Assembly (NCBI GenBank): GCA_043769275.1
Contig: JAYVJM010000010.1
Coordinates: 1-24,545 of the forward strand
Direction of reading: 5' to 3'
Source of the DNA: JAYVJM01 sp043769275
GTDB lineage: Bacteria; Pseudomonadota; Gammaproteobacteria; Pseudomonadales; UBA7239
DNA: 24,545 bases
This document shows positions 1 to 7,485 of this stretch, one piece after another. Made by a program: the position numbers and the translations under genes. The notes under the pieces are model-generated. The model saw only the letters and a list, made by a program, of their open reading frames with translations, searched no databases and had not been told where the DNA came from. Positions within the stretch are counted from its first letter, which is position 1; each line of letters begins with the position of its first letter.

Positions 1-86
1 ATCCCTTCGCGCTTTGTCGGAAATTACTCATCAACGCATCGCGAGCCGCCTATGCAGAACTTCAGCAATTTAGGGCGGCTGCGTAA
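1..86 (+). CDS. Transposase C-terminal fragment (IS4-superfamily type), 5' truncated by window edge
   Basis: Only the last 27 or so codons are present, read in the frame whose codons start at position 3 and ending at TAA 84-86. The peptide begins PFALCRKLLINASRAAY and ends in QFRAAA, which I recognise as a typical tail of this transposase type. Comparison with the right-hand copy supports the frame. The difference at base 32 is synonymous here (ATC/ATA, Ile), while in the alternative frame it would create or remove a stop. The gene converges on ahcY. No function can be read from this fragment alone; the assignment rests on its identity with the longer copy at 24094-24545. Confidence 0.6.
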   Translation, partial: PFALCRKLLINASRAAYAELQQFRAAA

Positions 87-100
87 CATCAGTTCTTAAT
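1..100 (+). mobile_element. 3' end of an insertion sequence, left copy (partial)
   Basis: This stretch is an inverted near-copy of 24080-24179 at the other end of the window. I count three mismatches, at 32, 74 and 95, over about 100 bases. It holds the last codons of a transposase (stop at 84-86) and a short terminal tail. Similarity is continuous to base 94. After one mismatch both copies share TTAAT (96-100 here), then diverge, so the IS edge lies between 94 and 100. The element is cut by the window start. Its edge touches the ahcY stop codon at 96-98, so it inserted immediately behind ahcY without altering that protein. Confidence 0.85.
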
Positions 101-1508
101 ATTTATAGCTTTCTGCTTTGTACGGCCCGTCTACGTTCACGCCGATATATTTCGCCTGCTGTTCTGACAAGCGCGTTACTACGCCGCCGAAACCGCGCAC
201 CATATGCGCGGCTACTTCTTCATCCAGTTTTTTCGGCAGTACAGTCACACTAATTTCTGCTGGTTTGAGTGCTTTTTCTAGGTCGGCAAATTTGCGCTCA
301 TACAAATAAATTTGCGCGAGCACTTGATTGGTGAAAGAGCCATCCATAATGCGCGAAGGATGGCCGGTTGCATTGCCCAGATTTACCAAACGGCCTTCTG
401 ACAATAAAATCAAAAAATCACTTTTATTTTTGCTGCGATAAATTTTGTGTACCTGTGGTTTTACTTCCTGCCACTGCCAGCTTTTACGCATAAACGCTGT
501 GTCTATTTCGTTATCAAAGTGGCCGATATTGCACACAACCGCGCCTTTTTTAATGGCTTTCAGCATGTGTTTGTCGCATACGCCCACGTTGCCAGTGGTT
601 GTCACCAGCAAATCAATGCTATCGAGTAACTGGCTGTTAATGGCATCTGCTTTACCTGTGTTAATGCCGTCAATATAAGGTGACACCACTTCGTAGCCAT
701 CCATACACGCTTGCATGGCGCAAATGGGGTCGATCTCGGTAATTTTGACGATCATCCCTTCTTGGCGTAGCGATTGTGCCGAGCCTTTACCAACATCACC
801 ATAGCCAAGAACCAGCGCTTTTTTACCTGCAAGCAAGTGGTCAGTTCCGCGCTTGACGGCATCGTTTAATGAATGACGGCAGCCGTATTTGTTGTCGTTT
901 TTGGATTTTGTAACCGAGTCATTAACGTTAATAGCAGGCACTTTCAATGTGCCCGCTTTTAGCATGTCGAGTAGACGGTGTACGCCAGTGGTGGTTTCTT
1001 CAGTCACACCATGAATTTTTTCGAGCATTTTTGGAAATTTCTTGTGCAGCATTAGCGTTAAATCACCGCCGTCATCCAGCACCATGTTGGCATCCCATGG
1101 CGTGCCATCTTTGAGAATGGTTTGCTCAAGGCACCAATCGTACTCGGCTTCTGTTTCGCCTTTCCATGCGTAGACTGGAATGCCGACAGCAGCAATGGCG
1201 GCCGCAGCGTGGTCTTGTGTTGAGAAAATGTTGCAGGATGACCAGCGTACTTCTGCGCCGAGTTTAATGAGCGTTTCAATCAACACGCCGGTTTGAATCG
1301 TCATGTGAATACAGCCGAGGATTTTGGCACCTTTCAGAGGCTGTTTTTTGCCGTATTTCTCGCGCAGCGCCATCAATGCGGGCATTTCTGTTTCGGCAAT
1401 CTCAAGCTCCATTCTGCCCCACGCGGCGAGGCTTATATCGGCCACTTTATAATCTGCATAGGGGTTTTTGGAGACGGCTTTCACGGTGACAGTTTTTGGG
1501 GATGACAT
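96..1508 (-). CDS. ahcY: Adenosylhomocysteinase (S-adenosyl-L-homocysteine hydrolase)
   Basis: This is a cytosolic NAD-dependent enzyme that splits S-adenosylhomocysteine into homocysteine and adenosine. It removes the inhibitory by-product of SAM-dependent methylation and feeds the methionine cycle. The 470 residues match the long bacterial form known from Pseudomonas. The catalytic segment NVNDSVTKSKNDN carries Lys201 and Asp205, equivalent to human Lys186 and Asp190. The NAD-binding loop GYGDVGKG is at 235-242, and the C-terminus ends in YKY as expected. The ATG at 1506-1508 has a good Shine-Dalgarno (CTGGAG) six bases upstream. It is the last gene of a tight run, 33 bases after can. That gap is too short for the SAH riboswitch often found upstream of ahcY. 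In Pseudomonas metF usually follows; here an IS begins at the stop codon. Confidence 0.97.
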   Translation of the reverse strand: MSSPKTVTVKAVSKNPYADYKVADISLAAWGRMELEIAETEMPALMALREKYGKKQPLKGAKILGCIHMTIQTGVLIETLIKLGAEVRWSSCNIFSTQDHAAAAIAAVGIPVYAWKGETEAEYDWCLEQTILKDGTPWDANMVLDDGGDLTLMLHKKFPKMLEKIHGVTEETTTGVHRLLDMLKAGTLKVPAINVNDSVTKSKNDNKYGCRHSLNDAVKRGTDHLLAGKKALVLGYGDVGKGSAQSLRQEGMIVKITEIDPICAMQACMDGYEVVSPYIDGINTGKADAINSQLLDSIDLLVTTTGNVGVCDKHMLKAIKKGAVVCNIGHFDNEIDTAFMRKSWQWQEVKPQVHKIYRSKNKSDFLILLSEGRLVNLGNATGHPSRIMDGSFTNQVLAQIYLYERKFADLEKALKPAEISVTVLPKKLDEEVAAHMVRGFGGVVTRLSEQQAKYIGVNVDGPYKAESYKY

Positions 1509-1541
1509 GTTTTACTCCAGTGACAAATTAGGGTTAAGCGT

Positions 1542-2219
1542 TTATTCGTCGCCGTCGCATGACTCACGTTCGGCGTTGTTTTCAAGCTCGCTTTCAATGC
1601 GGTAAATTTCATCGAGCTGATCTTTCGCGGTCATGCACACGCCCAAGTCTTTGAGGTGTCCATTGCGTATGGAGTAAATCCATCCATGCACAGAAAGCGC
1701 CTGACCGCGCTCCCATGCATCTTGCACAATGGTGGTGTGGCAAACATTGTTCACCTGCTCAACCACATTGAGCTCACACAATAAATTCACGCGCTGTTCT
1801 TCGTGGGCAATGGCTTCCAGTTTGCCTTGGTGCTGCCGGTAAATGTCTTTAATGTTGCGCAGCCAGTTATCGATCAGCCCTAATTTTTGATTGTTCATGG
1901 CGGCACGCACGCCACCGCAACCGTAGTGACCGCATACAATAATGTGTTTGACCTTGAGCACATCAACTGCATATTGCAAAACTGAGAGGCAGTTGCAGTC
2001 GGTATGCACCACGATATTTGCGACATTGCGATGCACGAAAATCTCACCCGGCAACAAACCAAGAAGCTCATTGGCAGGAACACGCGAGTCCGAGCAGCCT
2101 ATCCACAAATATTCTGGTGCTTGTTGCGTTGATAGCTGCTGAAAAAAATCTGGGTGTATTTTTTTTATATTCGCAGCCCAAGCGCGATTGTTTTCAAACA
2201 GCTTTGGCAATAACTTCAT
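1542..2219 (-). CDS. can: Beta-class carbonic anhydrase
   Basis: This zinc enzyme interconverts CO2 and bicarbonate in the cytosol. With the ATG at 2217-2219 it has 225 residues and its zinc ligands fall exactly where E. coli Can has them: Cys42 and Asp44 in CSDSR, and His98 and Cys101 in HYGCGG. Trp39 and Arg64 match residues of the non-catalytic bicarbonate site described for the H. influenzae enzyme, and a tyrosine lies near the expected third position (182). This suggests the allosteric type II form. A longer frame starts at 2270, but it overlaps the end of purK and adds 17 residues unlike the family. The chosen start sits 11 bases after purK with an AGGG motif upstream. The position directly behind purE-purK suggests supply of bicarbonate to PurK; that link is inference. 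Confidence 0.95.
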   Translation of the reverse strand: MKLLPKLFENNRAWAANIKKIHPDFFQQLSTQQAPEYLWIGCSDSRVPANELLGLLPGEIFVHRNVANIVVHTDCNCLSVLQYAVDVLKVKHIIVCGHYGCGGVRAAMNNQKLGLIDNWLRNIKDIYRQHQGKLEAIAHEEQRVNLLCELNVVEQVNNVCHTTIVQDAWERGQALSVHGWIYSIRNGHLKDLGVCMTAKDQLDEIYRIESELENNAERESCDGDE

Positions 2220-2230
2220 CTTTGCATTCC

Positions 2231-3316
2231 CTACGATAGTTCTATTTCTTGCAAAACCAATGCGATGCACTTTTCACGCTCATCAGCATCGTTTGCGCGC
2301 ACTGTAACGTGCCCCAATTTTCTTGCAGGTTTTTCGTCTTTTCCATAGAAATGAACATGCGCATAGGGAATAGCAAGCAGTTTTTCCAAAGCGGGCAACG
2401 TGCCCACCAAGTTTATCAATGCTGGCGAACCCAAACAGCGCGTGCTCCCCAACGGCAAACCCGCCACTGCGCGCAGGTGGTTTTCAAACTGTGAAGTTTC
2501 TGCGCCTTCGATTGTCCAGTGGCCAGAATTGTGTACGCGCGGCGCAAATTCATTGGCGATCAATGCGCCATTCACATCAAACAACTCCAGACACAGCACA
2601 CCGACGTAATGTAACTCCTGCAATAGTTTTTGAGCACAAATTTGCGCTGCCTGTTGCTGCGGATCGTTTTGTTTCGCACGCGAAATAAATAACACGCCGT
2701 GACGATGTTCATTTTCAGACAAGGTATAAAATTTTATTTCGCCGTCAATGGCGCGCACGGCGATAATAGAAATCTCGCGGGAAAACTTAACAAAGCCTTC
2801 CAGAATTAACGGCGTTCCGCCCAATTGCTGCCAAGCAGTTTCAATGTCGCCGCTATCGCGCAGCATAAATTGACCTTTGCCGTCGTAGCCAAAGCGCCGT
2901 GTTTTCAAAACTGCTGGCAGGCCGATTTTTTCAACAGCGTTCGATAAGTCTTCTTTTGAATCCACAGCGAAATAGGGCGCGGTGTTAATGCCCAATTTGG
3001 CAAATAATTTTTTTTCACTTAAGCGGTCTTGGCTGACTTCAAGTGCCGCCAAGGGCGGATAAACAGGTACTTTTTTAGCCAACTCCGTTAACACTGGGCT
3101 TGGCACATTTTCAAATTCGTAGGTGCAAGCATCAACATTCGCCGCAAAAATTGCCAAGGCCTTGCGGTCTTCGTAAGGGGCGCAAAGATGCTCGCCGATA
3201 ATTTGTGCGCACGCAGAAGCCTCTGGCTCCCAAAATAGGGGCTTTATATCAAGCGGCACACAAGCCACGCCTAACATGCGCCCCAATTGACCACCGCCTA
3301 AAACCCCCAATTTCAT
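2231..3316 (-). CDS. purK: N5-carboxyaminoimidazole ribonucleotide synthase
   Basis: PurK is an ATP-grasp enzyme of de novo purine synthesis. It uses ATP and bicarbonate to convert AIR to N5-CAIR, which PurE then rearranges. The protein has 361 residues (E. coli about 355). It opens with the Rossmann-like loop GVLGGGQLGRML. It has the ATP-grasp segment EGFVKFSREISIIAVR and the conserved C-terminal motif NEFAPRVHNSGHWTIEGAET. The frame is open 81 codons further upstream, but that part overlaps purE and is unlike the family. The ATG at 3314-3316 is the natural start, with GAGG upstream at a rather long spacing. It lies 28 bases behind purE and 11 bases before can, so co-transcription of purE-purK-can is likely. 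Confidence 0.97.
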   Translation of the reverse strand: MKLGVLGGGQLGRMLGVACVPLDIKPLFWEPEASACAQIIGEHLCAPYEDRKALAIFAANVDACTYEFENVPSPVLTELAKKVPVYPPLAALEVSQDRLSEKKLFAKLGINTAPYFAVDSKEDLSNAVEKIGLPAVLKTRRFGYDGKGQFMLRDSGDIETAWQQLGGTPLILEGFVKFSREISIIAVRAIDGEIKFYTLSENEHRHGVLFISRAKQNDPQQQAAQICAQKLLQELHYVGVLCLELFDVNGALIANEFAPRVHNSGHWTIEGAETSQFENHLRAVAGLPLGSTRCLGSPALINLVGTLPALEKLLAIPYAHVHFYGKDEKPARKLGHVTVRANDADEREKCIALVLQEIELS

Positions 3317-3344
3317 AGAATAGCGAACCTCATAAACAACTGGC

Positions 3345-3851
3345 TTACAACGGAAGCCTAGGGTCAGGCTGCGCAAGAACCTGTTCTGTTTGGCGTGTAC
3401 GGTAGCTCGCGTAAGCCACACGGTACGCCGGATATTTCGCACCCAGTATGCTGGCGGCCAGTAGCGCGGCATTGACAGCGCCGGCGCGGCCAATCGCCAG
3501 CGTGGCAACGGGAATGCCCGCCGGCATTTGCACAATAGACAGTAGCGAGTCGACCCCATTCAGCGTTTTTGATTGAACCGGAACGCCCAGCACAGGCAGG
3601 AGTGTTTTTGCGGCGACCATACCCGGCAAGTGCGCAGCACCACCCGCACCGGCAATAATAACTTCCAGGCTGCGCTCAGAGGCTGCCTCAGCATACGCAA
3701 ATAGCTTGTCGGGCGTGCGGTGCGCCGATACGACTTCCACGCTATGAGGAATGCCCAGCTCCTGCAAAATATCGACGGCGTGCTGAAGGGTGTCCCAGTC
3801 GCTGCGTGACCCCATAATCACTCCGACAAGCGGCTTATTCTCTGTGCTCAT
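3345..3851 (-). CDS. purE: N5-carboxyaminoimidazole ribonucleotide mutase (class I PurE)
   Basis: PurE converts N5-CAIR to CAIR in purine synthesis, acting after PurK. The 168 residues are normal for bacterial class I PurE. The phosphate-binding motif GSRSDWD is at 14-20, and SAHRTP contains the catalytic histidine (His44, His45 in E. coli). The glycine-rich AGAGGAAHLPGM follows, with the conserved PVLGVPVQSKTLNG and MPAGIPVATLAIG segments. It starts with ATG, followed closely by purK (28 bases) and preceded by mpl (51 bases). The Shine-Dalgarno is poorly placed: AGGA lies almost against the start codon, so initiation may be modest or coupled to mpl. Confidence 0.97.
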   Translation of the reverse strand: MSTENKPLVGVIMGSRSDWDTLQHAVDILQELGIPHSVEVVSAHRTPDKLFAYAEAASERSLEVIIAGAGGAAHLPGMVAAKTLLPVLGVPVQSKTLNGVDSLLSIVQMPAGIPVATLAIGRAGAVNAALLAASILGAKYPAYRVAYASYRTRQTEQVLAQPDPRLPL

Positions 3852-3902
3852 TTCCTGCGCTGCCCGTAATTGAAAGCCGCGCAGTTTACTGCAAGCGCGC
3901 CA

Positions 3903-5258
3903 TTAACTCCCGTCTTGCAAACAGGTGAGCAATTTTTCGTGAATGCCGCTAAAGCCGCCGTTGCTCATAATCAAAATATGCACAGGTGCCATACTCGCTG
4001 CCAATTGTGTGACTATCGTATCGATAGCTGTTTCCACGCTTGCGCCGTGGCACTGCGCGGCAATTTCATCTAGTCCCCACTCAACGTTGCTGGGCTGATA
4101 AAAAATCACCTCATCTGCCTGCTGCAATGCAGGCGCGATTTGCGCGCGGAAAACGCCCATACGCATCGTATTAGAGCGCGGCTCCAACACAGCAATGATT
4201 TTTTCAGTGCCCACTTTTTTGCGCAAGCCACTCAACGTGGTTTCTATGGCCGTTGGATGATGGGCAAAATCGTCATATACCCGCACGCCATCCACATCAT
4301 ATAAAAGCTCTAAACGCCGTTTAACGCCGATAAATTCACACAGCGCAGCACAGGCAGTCGCCGGCGATACGCCCACATGACGGGCAGCGGCGATAGCTGC
4401 CAGCGCATTGTTGACGTTATGCATGCCGCTGTGTGGCCAGTTCACGTCGCCCACGGCCGCGCCCTCAAATAACACGCGAAAACAAGAGCCATCTGCACGC
4501 AAACAGTCGGCCTGCCAATCACTGTTTGCTGTGCCAAATGTGGTTTGCGGTGTCCAACAGCCCGCCGCTATCACACTGTCTAATGCCGCACTGTTTTGCG
4601 GATAAATGATTAACCCTTCCTCAGGCACCGTGCGCACTAAATGGTGAAACTGTTTCTGAATAGCGGCAAGATCATCAAAAATATCAGCGTGATCAAATTC
4701 AAGATTATTTAAAATCAAGGTGCGTGGGCGATAGTGAATAAACTTGCTGCGTTTATCGAAAAAAGCGCTGTCGTATTCATCTGCCTCCACTATAAAAAAA
4801 TCACTGCTGCCTAAACGCGCAGAAAGCGGAAAGTTTTGCGGTACGCCACCGATTAAGAAGCCAGGCTTCATGCCTGCGTAATCTAAAATCCACGCCAACA
4901 TAGTGGCCGTAGTGGTTTTGCCGTGCGTGCCCGCTACGGCTAACACCCAGCGCCCTTGCAAAACATGCTCACACAACCACTGCGGGCCGGATGTGTAAGG
5001 CAGGCCACGGTTGAGCATGTATTCGATGGCGGGATTGCCACGGCTCATCGCGTTGCCGACGATGATTAAGTCGGGCGTAGGCTGTAGATAGGCGGGATCA
5101 TAGCCCTCCATAAGCGTGATGCCCTGCGCGTGCAATTGTGTGCTCATCGGCGGATAAACACTGGAATCAGAACCACTAACCTCATGGCCAAGATCGCGCG
5201 CCAATATCGCCAAGCTACCCATAAATGTGCCACAAATACCAAGAAAGTGCAGGTGCAT
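3903..5258 (-). CDS. mpl: UDP-N-acetylmuramate:L-alanyl-gamma-D-glutamyl-meso-diaminopimelate ligase
   Basis: Mpl recycles the murein tripeptide by ligating it to UDP-MurNAc in the cytosol, returning it to peptidoglycan synthesis. The 451 residues agree with E. coli Mpl (457). The N-terminal motif HFLGICGTFMGSLAILAR is the Mpl-specific form of the Mur ligase nucleotide-binding start and separates it from MurC. The ATP loop GTHGKTTTA is at 110-118, and the central motif LEFDHADIFDD and the late VYDDFAHHPTAIE segment are intact. The ATG has a clear AAGGA six to seven bases upstream. It follows ilvA by 54 bases. Mpl is often next to ubiX in gammaproteobacteria; here purE follows instead. Confidence 0.96.
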   Translation of the reverse strand: MHLHFLGICGTFMGSLAILARDLGHEVSGSDSSVYPPMSTQLHAQGITLMEGYDPAYLQPTPDLIIVGNAMSRGNPAIEYMLNRGLPYTSGPQWLCEHVLQGRWVLAVAGTHGKTTTATMLAWILDYAGMKPGFLIGGVPQNFPLSARLGSSDFFIVEADEYDSAFFDKRSKFIHYRPRTLILNNLEFDHADIFDDLAAIQKQFHHLVRTVPEEGLIIYPQNSAALDSVIAAGCWTPQTTFGTANSDWQADCLRADGSCFRVLFEGAAVGDVNWPHSGMHNVNNALAAIAAARHVGVSPATACAALCEFIGVKRRLELLYDVDGVRVYDDFAHHPTAIETTLSGLRKKVGTEKIIAVLEPRSNTMRMGVFRAQIAPALQQADEVIFYQPSNVEWGLDEIAAQCHGASVETAIDTIVTQLAASMAPVHILIMSNGGFSGIHEKLLTCLQDGS

Positions 5259-5312
5259 AAAAAATCCTTAGCGCAAAAAACGGGGTTGTTTTTTTGTTAA
5301 ACCGTTGGGCAT

Positions 5313-6845
5313 TTAGCCAAGAAACAAACGATAAGCTGGATTATTTGTTTCTTCCGCCCACGTGTAGCCTAGTGCGTTTAGCCAGTCGTCTAGCTGCTTG
5401 TATTCCGTGGTGGGCACTTGCAGGCCAGCCAGTACGCGTCCGTGAGCTGAGCCGTGGTTTCGGTAGTGAAACAGAGAAATATTCCAGCGAGTACCAAGGC
5501 TGGTTAAAAACTTCAGTAACGCGCCCGGGCGCTCTGGAAACTCAAAACGGAACAAGCGTTCGTTGTCGATGTGCGGTGCATGCCCCCCAACCATGTGTCG
5601 AATATGGAGTTTTGCTATTTCACTGCTGCTCATATCCAGCACGGAATAGCCTTTGTTTTTGAGGCTTTCTAGCAGGTCTTGGTGATCGCTGTATTTTTCA
5701 GTCCCCATGCTGTTGGCTGCAACTTGTACGCCAACAAAAATGTGCGCTTGCTGGCTATCTGCGTAACGGTAATTAAATTCTGTGATGCTGCGTTTTCCGA
5801 GTGCTGTGCAGAAGTTTTTGAAACTGCCAGGCGTTTCTGGAATAGCGACGGCTAATACGGCTTCACGTTCTTCGCCAATTTCTGTGCGCTCAGAAATATA
5901 GCGAAGGTGATCGAAATTGATGTTTGCGCCACTGTCTATGGCGATTAGGTTTTGATCTTGCGTGTTATTTTCGCGCACATGTTTTTTTAGGCCGGCCAGT
6001 GCGAGTGCGCCGGATGGTTCTGCAATGGAGCGGGTGTCGTCGAAAATATCTTTTATTGCCGCGCATATTTCGTCGATGTTTACGGTGATAACGCCGTCAA
6101 TTGTTTTGCGCAAAATACGAAAGGTTTCTTTGCCGATTTGCGCTACGGCCGTGCCGTCGGCAAACAATCCTACTTGTGGAAGCTGAATACGTTTGTTTTT
6201 TTTCATGGCTGCATCAAGACAAGCGGCATCTTCCGATTCCACGGCAAATATTTTTACATCTGGCCGAAGGTATTTAATGTAAGCGGCAACACCTGCGCAC
6301 AAACCGCCACCACCCACGGGCACAAAGACTGCGTGCAGGGCATCGGGATGTTGGCGCAGAATTTCCATGCCAACGGTGCCTTGGCCTGCAATGACATCGG
6401 GGTCGTCATAAGGGTGGACGTAGGTTAACCCTCTTTCTGCCATTAACTGGTGGGCGTGGGCAGCGGCTTCGTCGTATGTGTCGCCAAATAAAACCACTTT
6501 TGCACCGCGTGATCGCACGGCATCGACTTTAATTTGTGGTGTTGTACGCGGCATCACAATCACGGCTTTTACGCCTATTTTTTGTGCTGCCAGTGCCAGC
6601 CCTTGCGCGTGATTCCCAGCAGAAGCGGCAATAACGCCACGCGCCAATGCTTCGGGCGAAAGTTGACACATTTTGTTATAGGCACCGCGCAGCTTGAATG
6701 AAAAAACGGGCTGCAAGTCTTCGCGCTTTAACAGCACATGGTTTTGCAAGCGGCGTGACAACAACGGCATGGAATCCAGTGGTGTTTCCTGCGCGACATC
6801 ATAAACGCGTGCATTGAGTATGCGTTTGATATAGGTGTGTGGCAT
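5313..6845 (-). CDS. ilvA: Threonine ammonia-lyase, biosynthetic (threonine deaminase)
   Basis: IlvA is the PLP enzyme that deaminates threonine to 2-oxobutanoate, the committed step of isoleucine synthesis. At 510 residues it is the long biosynthetic form (E. coli 514). The PLP lysine is Lys51 in FSFKLRGAYN, with SAGNHAQG at 75-82 and the glycine loop PVGGGGL at about 176-182. Two ACT-like regulatory domains follow, at roughly 329-400 (AIPETPGSFKNF) and 425-500 (FPERPGALLKFL), as expected for feedback control by isoleucine and valine. GAGGAC lies upstream of the ATG. The start is 7 bases after the Nudix gene stop, so the two are probably co-transcribed. No ilv attenuator-like leader fits in the space upstream. 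Confidence 0.97.
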   Translation of the reverse strand: MPHTYIKRILNARVYDVAQETPLDSMPLLSRRLQNHVLLKREDLQPVFSFKLRGAYNKMCQLSPEALARGVIAASAGNHAQGLALAAQKIGVKAVIVMPRTTPQIKVDAVRSRGAKVVLFGDTYDEAAAHAHQLMAERGLTYVHPYDDPDVIAGQGTVGMEILRQHPDALHAVFVPVGGGGLCAGVAAYIKYLRPDVKIFAVESEDAACLDAAMKKNKRIQLPQVGLFADGTAVAQIGKETFRILRKTIDGVITVNIDEICAAIKDIFDDTRSIAEPSGALALAGLKKHVRENNTQDQNLIAIDSGANINFDHLRYISERTEIGEEREAVLAVAIPETPGSFKNFCTALGKRSITEFNYRYADSQQAHIFVGVQVAANSMGTEKYSDHQDLLESLKNKGYSVLDMSSSEIAKLHIRHMVGGHAPHIDNERLFRFEFPERPGALLKFLTSLGTRWNISLFHYRNHGSAHGRVLAGLQVPTTEYKQLDDWLNALGYTWAEETNNPAYRLFLG

Positions 6846-6852
6846 GTAGTCC

Positions 6853-7437
6853 TCAACGCGGGGCTGGTTTGTTATAGATTGGGTCTTGAGGCGGGGGGCC
6901 TATATCCTCGATACGCAGAGGAAAAACGCCCTGTTTGCAATCATTAAAGTAGTGAAACAAGGTGCGTTTCATTGTACGGAAAGCGAGCTTTTGCCAAGGG
7001 ATTTCGTGTTCGGCAAACAGCGCCACTTCAAGCGACTCATCTGTTTTTTGTGCAAACTCAGGCGTGAGTAATTGCGCACGGTGCAGCATATACACCTGCC
7101 CGATATGGGGAAGGTTAAACAGGCAGTAGAGTTCGCCCATTGTAACAACTGCACCTGTTTCTTCGGTTGTTTCGCGCGCAGCACCTTCGGAAACGCTTTC
7201 GCCTAGCTCCAAAAAGCCGGCAGGCAGCGTCCATAAACCGAGCTGCGGCTCAATGGCGCGACGACACAGCAATAGTTTGTCGCCGTCTGTGTCGCGGTAG
7301 ACTGGAATACTGCCAGTGATGATGCGCGGGTTATTGTAGTGAATAACCTTGCAGCCACTGCATACGTGCCGCTCTCTGTTGTCGCCGTCTGGAATTTTGC
7401 GGCTAATGCTACTGCCGCAGTGAGAACAGAACTTCAT
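6853..7437 (-). CDS. Nudix hydrolase with N-terminal zinc ribbon
   Basis: This is a 194-residue Nudix hydrolase that should cleave a nucleoside diphosphate linked to another group; the substrate cannot be read from sequence. The Nudix box is complete: Gly74, Glu80, Arg88-Glu89, Glu92-Glu93 and Gly95. The N-terminus has a four-cysteine zinc ribbon (Cys4, Cys7, Cys26, Cys29), similar to the ribbon seen in NudC-like NADH pyrophosphatases and related small Nudix proteins. At this length it lacks the extra N-terminal domain of true NudC. It sits between mutY (48 bases upstream) and ilvA (7 bases downstream). The proximity to mutY hints at nucleotide-pool housekeeping, but that is only context. Confidence 0.9.
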   Translation of the reverse strand: MKFCSHCGSSISRKIPDGDNRERHVCSGCKVIHYNNPRIITGSIPVYRDTDGDKLLLCRRAIEPQLGLWTLPAGFLELGESVSEGAARETTEETGAVVTMGELYCLFNLPHIGQVYMLHRAQLLTPEFAQKTDESLEVALFAEHEIPWQKLAFRTMKRTLFHYFNDCKQGVFPLRIEDIGPPPQDPIYNKPAPR

Positions 7438-7485
7438 ATCTGTTTGCCGTTGGAAATAAAAGGTTATTCTAGCAGCCAGAGGCGC

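Noticed and set aside
1509..1541. SAH riboswitch upstream of ahcY
   Set aside because: Only 33 bases separate can and ahcY, too short for the pseudoknotted aptamer, and no matching fold is visible.
3317..3559. 81-codon N-terminal extension of PurK
   Set aside because: It lies largely inside purE, has no family similarity, and the GGGQLGRML start of PurK begins right after the ATG at 3314-3316.
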